A model generated the notes under the pieces. The model did not search any database, was not told the origin of the DNA, and saw nothing but the letters and a program-made list of their open reading frames with translations. The position numbers and the translations under genes are program-made. Positions 1-9,921 of a stretch of DNA of 64,000 nucleotides are shown here, piece by piece; the stretch's first letter is position 1; each line of letters opens with the position of its first letter. The stretch lies in the NCBI GenBank assembly GCA_030704615.1, contig CM060732.1:53797053-53861052 (forward strand). Direction: 5' to 3'. Origin of the DNA: Takakia lepidozioides. Taxonomy: Eukaryota; Streptophyta; Takakiopsida; Takakiales; Takakiaceae.

Positions 1-190
1 CAAGTCCCAGTGCAGATAGATAGTGACCGTAGTTATATACACCCTGACACCTACCGAATAGTTACATGTTTCAGCTTGGATGCCAAGTTTGGACTTTTGA
101 GGTTAGTTTGCAGCTGATTTGTGCTCTTGAGATCTCTGATCATGGTTCTCTTAGCCACGTAAAGAGGATTAGTATGGGTAGCGTACTTAC

Positions 191-3100
191 TGAGGCACTA
201 CTGTAGTCAAACTTCCGGAAGAATGCAGCATTGATACGAACTTCACCTTGCCCAGGGAGTACAGCCATGCATCCTGGCCACTGCCAATCACAAAGGGATC
301 TGTGTCACAGAAAGCTTTTGATCTAACAAGACACAGGTAACCAAGCTTGGGTTCAACAGACAACTGCCTAACGAGAGTAATCAACATGAGAACCAGAAAT
401 ATAATCCCAGCTGAGCCAGCAACTCCAAATTTAAAGTTTGTAAAAACTCCATCATTAAGTCACAAACTTGTCACTTGTGCAAAGAGGTCTTCTTAAAATA
501 ACCTCAAGGGCTTGCAGGTAGTCCACCAAATCGTTCTCAAATGCTGATGTCCCCTTGGAAGCTTCACTCTTCCATGGGAAGTCTTGCATCCATAGCCCCT
601 GTGACTTATTGTTCCAGTCAACATATATCAAATTTGCCGTGTGCACTACCACACGCACACCAGTGGAGTACACCAGCAACATGGCCTTTGAGTGGTGGGT
701 GCCATAGCTTAGCCGCAATGGTGGTTTGAATGTAATCCAACTACTGTAACCCTGCACAGTGTCCAGAGACAACCACATTAGATTTTCAGAGTTGTACTAG
801 TGTTTGAGGTGGCTAGGCTAAGTAGTAGGTGGACATTTATGCTGCAAGTCAAACATTACCCTTTGAGATCACCTGGGCCCAGCAATCATCTTTCCTTTGG
901 GGTTCTCACAATACTTTGTGACCTCTGACAAGTACTAGCATCATTCATCCATTGCACACTAAGATACTGCACCGGTCCTGGTCATGGCATCAAATACTAT
1001 ATGTTCATTGAGAATTAGATGCAGTGTAGAACATGGGGAGCCCTTTTAGCTAATTGATAATTGATAAACAGTATTTTAAGATGCAAATCATGCCTGAAGA
1101 AGTTGCAGAGATCCCCCACTTTCTCCATGGATAACTACCACCCGGGGCATATTTTTTAAGATTGGACACGCTGCAAAGCAACAGAACACACACCAGTTTA
1201 AGATCAGATCTGCAGCAGAAACAGGGATCCAGGGCATACTAGGTTAGCTTCCATAAGAAACTTCCAACCAAACCAGGGTCAGATTCTATCAGCCTCAGCA
1301 TTGAAATGTACTCTGAATAAAAGATTTACTATGTGAAATTACTATGTGTGATTTACTATGTGGGGCCTGCAGCAACTCCTAATTGCGAGACTCTGATGGC
1401 AACACCACCACTATTGGTCCAGCACCTTTGAATAGATACAAAATAAGCTATAGTGAGTACCCATTGCTTACCAATTCAGTACCATTGATATGGCAAGAAG
1501 GGTACTCACCACCAAGGAGCCAGTCAACGTCCACCATGTAATTGGATAATATTGCCACCTGCACCTCCCCCTGCAACCAGTCCACAATGTGTATACCTTT
1601 ATTTGATGCATTTTGCCTTCTTTTACTACCTTCTGATCAGGCTGGGGCTATAACAAGGAAACTTTACATTGTGAAATTACTACATCTGCAGAGTGCCAAG
1701 TAGATGTAGAAATGTCTATCTGACAAATCCTGTTGAAAAGGCATCAGAGGCCCAAAGGCCCAAGTAGAAGTGAACAACAGGCTAAAAATGCAGTGTCACA
1801 CTTAGATACATCAAAATTATGTATGAATTGAGTTGTAGATTTAGACTTTGATAAACCTGGTTCTCCATTGAGAGGAACAATGATGCCAACTATCATACCT
1901 GGATAACATCTTGAATGCTGACCGACCCATTGTTTGCCCACAGTGGCAAATTATTAACTCGCATCAGCCTAAAACTAGAGCTTGTTAGGCAAGGTGCTTG
2001 AGCGTCAGAGCTTAAGATTTTCTCCTTTCCAGACACCCTTGCATCCAAGCATGGGCCACAGTCATGAGACAATGATGCAGTTCGTCGAGTTGCCTCTCTG
2101 ACAGCATTATCCTCCTCTTCCTGATCAACATAACAGACCAACACAACACCCACCATGTTTGGTTCACCTTGCAAGACCACGGCCGGTTTACAAGACCAAG
2201 CCTCCTTTGGAACACAGCAGTAAATGGAGCATTCAACCCCTCAGTGAGCTCTCTATCTTGGGCTTCTGTCAATGCAACACAAGAAGGCCCCATTTACACG
2301 GCATCTTCTATCCCCAACCAATGCATGCTCAAATGGTCCCCAACCAGGCAGTAGCTTTGTCACCTCTGAATCTCTGGACTTTGATGCATGAATGTGACCT
2401 GAGTCCAAATTGAATGGTGAAGGGTTCAATCACAGCATCTCATGTAAAATGCATGACAAATGAGGAACAAAATAATTGTTGAGAGACCGACAAAAACTCT
2501 GACATCCTTAAACGGAACATAAGTTAAGATGTTTCTTATGAGTTTACCTGTAAAGCTCGAGCAAAGACCTCGTCTTCCAGCAACTGCCTTTTACGTTTTT
2601 TTCCATTCTCTTCCTCGTCACTGGGAGTACTTGCAATAGTCTCCACCTCTTGTTTGCTGACAGCCAATGATGTTGACCATTTCTGGGTCTGCAGTGATCC
2701 ATGCTCGCGTGGCTCTGATACATTAGCACTAATCACAGTCTCCACCTCTTGCTTGCTAACAAGGGCTGATGTTGACATTCTCTGTGCCTGCAGTGACACA
2801 TTCTGCCATGGCTCTGATATGAACCTGTAAGGTAATTTCCCAGGTAAGAACTCGAGAACATCACCAGCTTCAAGAGAAGATCTCTTCTTTGGAGAAAGTT
2901 TCTTCCTTTCTGATCCAGATCTCAGAACAACTGGATTTTGCCCCTCCTGCATAACCCATCATCGCAATTTTCCAGACATTAGTGTGGAGCACAGCAATCC
3001 TCTTGTCTTTTATCTCACAAGAATTTCTTGGCATGGAAATAGAGGCATGCCAGAACAGAATTCCATGTCCTTCTGAAGAAAAATGAGACAAAGTCCCAAG

Positions 3101-3666
3101 ATCAAGTTTTATATAACCCAGGTGCTGTAGTGGCAGTGCTGGAACCAGTCGCATGCACTCAATCCCATGCAATTGGCTTACCTCACATGTCCTGGTGGGC
3201 TGACTGTCTTTTTATGTACTATGATGTGAGTGGTTCACTCTCCTCCCCTCTTCTGCTCTGTTGAAACCAGACTTCCTATTGAGCATATTTCAACATCACT
3301 CTCTCCATCTCCCTTGGTTGTTTCACTCCTTTGTCCTGCACCTACAACACCCTGAAAGAACCTAGTGAATCTGCCCACCAGCATGCTCCAACTTAAGTCC
3401 TGGAAGTGAAGGTGTTGCATAAAAATGAGAAGTTCCCACAAAAAAGAACAAAAGACGTGTAGGACTACCAAAAAACCTACCACGGCAATCCCAAAAGTGC
3501 CATCAGGAGATGCAGTGATTGCCACATGCTTGCGGCTCACTTGCTTGCTGGAAACCGCCAAGTCATTCCGCCCAACAAAATTCAACCCTTCATAGATTGG
3601 GATGGACAGTGTCGAAGTCTCTGTCTCTCCAACCTCTTTTAATGCTACTAAGGACCCAATTTGAAG
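191..3666 (-). CDS. TDP1: Tyrosyl-DNA phosphodiesterase 1, 5' part (seven exons visible)
   Basis: TDP1 is a nuclear phospholipase-D-superfamily enzyme that hydrolyses the 3'-phosphotyrosyl bond left by stalled topoisomerase I. Exons that join in frame at GT/AG sites: 3666-3481, 2946-2548, 2120-1899, 1570-1510, 1170-1094, 754-503 and 280-191. The first holds an FHA-like segment (GRNDL...SRKHV), known at the N-terminus of plant TDP1. The 754-503 exon holds the first HKD motif (THHSKAMLLVY) followed by VVVHTANLIYVDWNNKSQG. The last ends RINAAFFRKFDYSSAS, a TDP1 hallmark. The second HKD motif and C-terminus lie beyond position 1. The start codon was not found; an upstream exon probably exists. 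The exon ending at 1094 is followed by GC rather than GT, so that intron is probably GC-AG. Exon 2946-2548 carries an internal duplication absent from the Arabidopsis protein as I remember it. No lesion seen. Confidence 0.9.
2641..2838 (-). repeat. 99-bp in-frame tandem duplication inside TDP1 exon
   Basis: Two adjacent 99-bp copies encode two 33-residue units, each beginning SEP and ending SKQEVETV/I plus a few residues. They lie in the linker between the FHA-like part and the catalytic part. The period is a multiple of three, so the frame is kept. The copies differ at about a third of residues, so the duplication is not recent. Confidence 0.8.
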
Positions 3667-5215
3667 CTGCCAACAGTGTACATAAGCTTCAGTACATCAG
3701 TCACCATTAGCATACTACAAGCTAAACCTAGCCAATTACAGAGCCGCCCTGGTCACATATTGTGCTGAAGAGAACACATATTGGGCTGGTTGTCTTAACA
3801 CTGATGAGATTTCTGCAGCAAACTTCCACTGCTAGTTGCCAGAGATTTCCTAACTTGCAAAGGTGTAGTCGGACTTCTCACAGACCTCGCGTGATTTGGT
3901 GTGAAAGTAACAATTCCCCTAATGCCATAGTCTTATGACTCAAAATACCACATATTGCCTTTGCCTGTTGTTGCCAGGAAGAGCCTAAACTGCCCTAAAT
4001 TCCAGATCCAGTACCTCACAAAGCGACAGGCATCCCTCAATGCCTACAAAGCCATTTCAGTACATCTGTCCATGCTCTTCAACAAATAGCACTATCCAGT
4101 CCAGACATTCTAGATTTAAATTTGCAGTTCTCATAGCGATGAGTTGTGAATCGCGATGCAGGATGTGTTGGAATTGCATGTCCAAAGGGACTGAGCTACA
4201 GGACAACAATTCGAAACCACATTGTATTTCCAAGCTCTCAAACCTGTCAATCATGAGTGTTCAGATTTACTAGAGTTCAGATCCCATTACAGTGTAGTGC
4301 TCTCAACATAAGATGGATCATCTTCGGTGAATCGAAAGTCACAAGAAGTTAAAGTGTACCTGTGAGGTAGACATAGAAAATGAGCAGGCCTCCCTGACAC
4401 CGCTTCAAGGCTACCTAGGAATCCCACCTTAGTCTCAGCGCCCCATAAAAGAAATGGCCACAGAATGAGAACCGATGGATGAAATAACCCAGGAAGGAAA
4501 TTCACTTAAGCTCCAAGCACAGAATAGAACTGTGAGAACTTAAGTTGCTCTGCGAAACACAACGAGTGACGTGAAACTCTAACCACGTTGCAGATACTAT
4601 TTCTGCTTCTTTATGCGCGTCATAATGAGGATGATTATCCACCGCCTGCTGAGCGTACTTTGGATCTGGGGGCCACGATGCTTTCTCAGGTTGGAAATGT
4701 CAGAAATGCACCTCGGTGGATTATTCTACTGGTGGTGAACCCTTCCATCGAGGCGTGACGCCAGTAATATAATGTCTTATTAGGAGGCCAGGAGGTCCAT
4801 GCTAATGTCTTCCCTAATGTTCTAGCTAGGTACTTCATTGAATTGCCTTACGCTGAAGTGCTGATTCAGGAATTGCGAATTCAAAGTGGAGGTCAGGTGT
4901 GGGAAGGATGCAACAATGTTGACTCCAACAAACTTCCAACTACTGCTGGTGGACAATGAAACCTCTCATGCACACTACAGTGAATGTGATAAAAGACTAA
5001 AGGATATGAGACCATTGAAAAGGCCATTGAAAAGACCTTTGACATTCACTAGCCGGAAGAATGCAATTCGGATGGAAACAGATACAGAGTAGGAAACAAT
5101 CGAGATGTGCAATGGTAGAGAATCATCCTGATGCTGACACAAAAGATGGGAGTGAGGCAGTTTTGTCGGGTTTGGTTGGGATGGTTTTCTTGCTTTGATG
5201 TGGAAGTTGGTATAA
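3667..5215. other. Region upstream of TDP1, no gene recognised
   Basis: This holds the missing 5' end of TDP1 and its presumed promoter. Short open frames exist on both strands, but none shows a recognisable domain or convincing splice partners. I could not locate the TDP1 start codon or a clear TATA box. Confidence 0.4.
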
Positions 5216-5850
5216 TCTAATGAGATGTAGCCCCTATGTCAGTGCTGTGGAGGGCTCAGTGTTTGTATATATCTGGGATACAGTAGGTGATACATTCATG
5301 GTTCGGGATAGCTTCCATCTCTCCAGTGTTTAGCCGCTGTGTAGTCTTTGCCAATTAATCAAGTGTTCCTTGTTGTCATATTTGCTGCTCTTGCACCCAC
5401 TCTATTTAAGTAGAAGAATTTGCTGCTGAATTTCTTGCTGTATTCTGTCAGGTCTGAAATGAGATGTAGCCCCTACATCAGTGCTGTGGAGGGCTCAGTG
5501 TTTGTATATATCTGGGATACAGTAGGTGATACATTCATGGTTCAGGATAGCTTCGTAGTCTTTGCCAATTAATCATGTGTTCCTTGTTGTCATATTTGCT
5601 GCTCTTGCACCCACTCTACTTAAGCAGAAGAATTTGCTGCTGAATTTCTTGCTGTATTCTGTCAGGTCTGGAATGAGATGTAGCCCCTATGTCAGTGCTG
5701 TGGAGGGCTCAGTGTTTGTATATATCTGGGATACAGTAGGTGATACATTCATGTTTCGGGATAGCTTCCAGTGTTTAGCCGCTGTGTAGTCTTTGCCAAT
5801 TAATCATGTGTTCCTTGTTGTCATATTTGCTGCTCTTGCACCCACTCCCA
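5216..5850. repeat. Three tandem copies of a ~214-240 bp unit
   Basis: Copies begin near 5220, 5460 and 5674 with GAGATGTAGCCCCTA and share a long stretch including GGGCTCAGTGTTTGTATATA and GCCAATTAATCA. The first spacing is 240 bp and the second 214 bp, through loss of a short internal piece. The third copy is cut off where a foldback element begins. No coding function is apparent. Confidence 0.85.
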
Positions 5851-5867
5851 GACCTGACAGAATACTC

Positions 5868-6130
5868 ACTGAACATGTAAGAAGTGCAGACCAAAACAGG
5901 AGAACAACATACGAGAAAAATATGAAACCGTGACATGAACCTTAAAACTGCACTCAGGGATTCCTGTCGCAGTTTCATGTCACATGTTTTTCGCGGTCGT
6001 TATTCTCCTGTTTGGAAACCGCAGGAATCCCTGAGTGCAGTTTTTAGGGTTCATGTCACGGTTTCATGTCACGTGTTTTTTCTCGTATGCTGTCCTCCTG
6101 TTTGGTCTGCACTTCTTACATGTTCAGTAA
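5868..6130. mobile_element. Foldback (MITE-like) element
   Basis: The left arm (about 5868-5965) reappears in inverse orientation at about 6025-6130, starting and ending with ACTGAACATGTAAGAAGTGC and its complement. The loop contains further self-complementary pieces, so most of the 260 bp could form one hairpin. It sits at the end of the tandem array and has no coding capacity. Family not identified; no clean target-site duplication seen. Confidence 0.7.
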
Positions 6131-6479
6131 CCTTCATTCAGGTCAAGGTAGACCCAGAAGAGCTCCTGAGAGCTTAGCCAATTTCTCTTCAGCTCCTGTC
6201 GGACTGTCATATATGCATCTAGGTAGTGATTTAGTGAGAAAATGAGCTCGTGTGGAGCCCCAGGAATTGAGAGACATTCACAGTATAGACTGGCATCAAT
6301 CATACTAAATACTTCAGTGTGCCCATAGAGAGGAATTAAACCCCAACAGCTCCTGACAGGTAATGCTCACAAAATAATTGACTTGTGCCAACATTGGATG
6401 CAGTTAGATTGTTTTTGTGACTAATGTGTTATCCACTGGGCAATATTCCACTTAAAACCCACGCCTGTGGTGATCTAGA

Positions 6480-8070
6480 GCTGTAATCAACCCACATTCA
6501 GATAGCCAGTGGAATGTGGGCCTCCCACAGACAGGCCTCTGCATTGATTGGTGTGCCTCACCAATAATGAGCTGAAAACCTAGCCTTGTGCTGGCCGAGG
6601 TGTCCAAATTTGTCAATCCCTTCATTTTCCTGTTCAGTCCAGTATCAGTCCCTCTCCAGAAAGGATCATGTAGTGGTTTGTTAAAACTCTTAAATCTGAA
6701 CTCTGCCACAATCCTCTGAGCCTTTGTCTAACGGAGATCAAATCTGTGCTGAGACAACTTGGTCTCCCTATACCTTCTCACCAACCAAGTTTGCATGCCA
6801 TCATCACAGATCCACCATCATGATATTACACGTATAAAAGGAATCGTCGATGTTGTATCCTCTTTACCATTGCAAATCCATATACATAAAGTTCGATCTC
6901 ACACAGACATAATAGGTAATGACATAGTAGACCATCTTGCTCAACTTGGTGTCATTCAGCCAATCACCAACCCCTCGACCAGCCCTATCCACCGGTCACA
7001 CACATATCCGTTTTGGCTCATATCAACAAGGGCTAGATTCCCGACCATAGCACCTATAAGGAATATGCACACACACATTCAAGGCGAGACCAAACTACTC
7101 ATACAAGAATCCGGCACCTACAGAAATTCATACATATCTAAGTGGGTCTCGTCCCCGCACCTGCTACATAGTATATCCAATCATTTTTGGACATCCCCCA
7201 AGGTTACTAATGCACAAATCAAACAAACTTTGAAATTTTGGTATGGTCAAGACATGGGCAATCAACGATGGAACTTGTTTTGGCCATTATTATCCCCTAA
7301 TAAACATTGCGTGTTATGTTCATCCCAAAATCCCTAAATAGATACATGGCCACACTTACTTCTCCTACAACCACCCCATAATTCATGGGTTGCGGGTAAC
7401 TAGACATAACCAAAGGGTTAAACAACTCCACAAAATTCTCACTTCACATCAAAATCCAGATGGTTTAATCTCATCAATCAAAATCCAGATGGTTTAATCT
7501 CATCAATGCAGGCACGTTCCAAGGTCGCCCACCGGACCACATTATTCCCCCATGGTTGCTACCGTGTATATGCTCCCAAGGACACTTGTGCCTTTGCCTT
7601 GCAGGGCTATGCCCAGATATTTTGCTAGTCCGGGGACTTCCTATACTAGCATTGCCGCCGAGGGGACCGCTTCCATCTCTCAAAATACATTTTTTGGAAT
7701 TCACGTTTTGCCATGATCGAAATCCAGATCAATCACTTATGTACAAACACGAAAAATATGACCCAATCATACATGCCCTCCGTCAGCAAGGCTGCAACAC
7801 GGCACCATTGACCGTCATCACTGCGGGTGTTAGGGGCGGTGCTCATACCCATAATATCCAAAGTTTGAAAGATAATCTCAACCTACCACCCAAATATACT
7901 ACACCTCTACTACGAACCTTGCATTTCACGGCTATTACATCACTCACATCCTTAATCCTCAATAAACGTAAGATTGAAAGTGGCCAGCTAGCCATTGTGT
8001 GACAGGTTACGGTGCGGATAGAGCCCACCCCTGAAAGGGGGCAGTACCCGCAAGGGGAAGAGGCGCTAGC
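6480..8070 (+). mobile_element. 5'-truncated LINE: RNase H tail and 3' end
   Basis: Plus-strand frames hold a degenerate RNase H domain with the C-terminal signature KVRSHTDIIGNDIVDHLA at about 6885-6940. A zinc-binding-like tail follows (CVLCSSQNP at 7310-7335, then DTWPH after a stop). A second open stretch at 7556-8002 includes HKHEKYDPIIHALRQQG-like sequence and ends NKRKIESGQLAIV; I recall similar tails in fern LINE-type polyproteins. The reverse transcriptase and endonuclease are missing, as expected for 5' truncation. Stops and frame changes show it is dead. Two small GC hairpins (CCCCTGAAAGGGGG, CCCGCAAGGGG) and a TA repeat follow and may be its 3' end. Confidence 0.65.
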
Positions 8071-8083
8071 TTCGGTTGGCGTC

Positions 8084-8100
8084 ATATATATATATATATA
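8084..8100. repeat. (TA)n microsatellite
   Basis: Seventeen bases of alternating A and T directly after the LINE 3' end. It may be the LINE's own terminal simple repeat. Confidence 0.8.
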
Positions 8101-9193
8101 CCCCATCCTTGAATTAGATGGTGGGTAATTGCTCACCCTCACTTTGCTTTGGTTTGTTTTCTCTTGTGGAGGAAAAGACTGCACATACCAGAGGCTCAAT
8201 CTCTAGGCTCAAATTTTCAGTGCATTCTAAAGATAAGTTACATCACACCTTATAGGATTGTAGCTAGCATGCAAGCACAAAGTAAAGCATGGTAAGGTGG
8301 GATGCTGGATGGGTCCATGTGTCATCATGCGTGGAAAGGTATATAAATACTCTGCTGCAGGCTTTGGGTTTATTCAAAGACATATCTTCTTGTACAGTAG
8401 AGCCCCAATTATATAACAGGAGCTTGTGCAAATATCGGCAAACGATATGGGATAAATATTTCGTTTGCCGAATTTCTACAATAGTCACGTTAGCCCTTAG
8501 CTTTGCTCAGATGTGGGCAGTCTTCTGTCCTCAGAGGCACAGAGAGGCCATACCCAAGGCGCGGTGCTTTCTTTGCTGTGAAGCTGCCCATAGTGATGCG
8601 GAGCTGTGGAGGTGAAGTGGGTGTCGAGCTGGGCGGTCTTCCAAGCCGCGGTTTCGGCGTCTGTCCGGACTCCAGGGGGACCGAAGAAAGTTGTAGGTAC
8701 GTGAGTCCTTGCAGGTTGTTTTGGGTCTGTGAAATGTGTGCGTTGAATTCATACAGGCTCCATAATTGTTCTCTGACCCATCACAGTAGAAATTGCATTC
8801 GTTTTCATCGGAATGCTGATATGATCGTTCACACAGAGGTGTAATCGACACCCTTTTTCTTCTTCCAGCAGCTCCTGTTGTATCCTGTGCCTAGACTTGT
8901 GACATTGCTCATATTACCGCATAAGTTCTACAGTTCCGCAGTGATAACGCTAGGTACCACAGGTGACATGGGCTTACGAGACTCTAGACTCATGATGGTT
9001 CAATGGTCATTCAAGATGGATAGAATGGCTCCAGTTTATTGTCGAGTTCAAGGACAGCAGTAGTCTTGTAAGCCTGATGATATCTAGCAAGAAGCCTATC
9101 CACGCAAAAAGATCTTTCTTTTAACTATCCAGCACGTTTGAGATACATTACATGCGTTTGACAGCAGAAGGTTTCAACTGAGAGTTCTGAATC
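8101..9193. other. Intergenic region upstream of the PPR-DYW gene
   Basis: No domain-bearing frame was recognised. Around 8694 the sequence GTACGTGAG resembles a splice donor and could belong to a 5' untranslated exon of the PPR gene, but nothing confirms this. Confidence 0.35.
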
Positions 9194-9209
9194 ATGCAGA
9201 ATAGGAGGG

Positions 9210-9891
9210 TTGAATCAGGCACACTTGTTTGATGGACTCCAGACCTCCTCCCTCAGCTCTGCTTTTGGAAGTGGATCGAGAGAAGGAATGAACAAATATA
9301 CTTCTGTCACTTCTGGGGAAGTGAGGACACTGTGTAAGGCAGGACGACTCAAAGAGGCACTGCACATTTTGGACCAACCAGATAATCAGGCAGACTGTAA
9401 TACGTATGTCTGTGTCTTGCACAAGTGTACCAACATGAAATGCCTAGTAGAGGGTAAGCAGGTGCATGCCAACATGATCAAAAGGGGATTCAAGCCAAAC
9501 ATTTTTCTATTCAACACCCCACAGAATGCCTGAACGAGATATAGTCACGTGGAATATAATGATAGCAGGATATGCCAAGCATGGGTATCATGAGAATGCT
9601 TTTAAGATCTATCGGCAAATGCAACAGGAAGGAGTGATGCCCAATAGGGTCACGTTCATTTGTGTTCTCAGGGCGTGCGCTAGCTCAAGAGACCTGAAAA
9701 GGGGTAAGGAAGTGCATGCTGACATAAGCAAAGCTGGAATTGGGCCAGATCTCATTCTGGAGACTGCACTTGCTGACATGTATGCGAAATGCGGAAGCAT
9801 GAAGGATGCATGTCAAGTGTCCAACAAGATGGTTAAACAAGATGTGGTCTCATGGAGTGCAATGATTGCAAGATATGCTCAGCATGGATGA
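9210..9891 (+). pseudogene. Broken 5' part of the PPR-DYW gene
   Basis: This encodes the N-terminal part of a PLS-class PPR protein: a leader, RTLCKAGRLKEALHIL, and PPR units. Two lesions separate it from the intact 3' part. Near 9520 the frame jumps just where a stretch like LLNMYAKCGS...FDR is expected between FNT and MPERD, so about 60-65 bp look deleted with loss of frame. At 9889-9891 an in-frame TGA replaces what is probably an arginine codon in YAQHG-stop-GTEAF. The downstream frame is the same as that before the TGA. Confidence 0.7.
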
Positions 9892-9921
9892 GGTACGGAA
9901 GCTTTTGACATCTATGAACAA

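Noticed and set aside
8531-8851. Overlapping 106-113 codon frames on both strands near 8.5-8.85 kb
   Set aside because: Neither has recognisable motifs; both are explained by locally high GC content.
9889-9891. TGA rescued by U-to-C RNA editing, as in fern organelles
   Set aside because: This is a nuclear gene; such editing is known for organelle transcripts, not nuclear ones.
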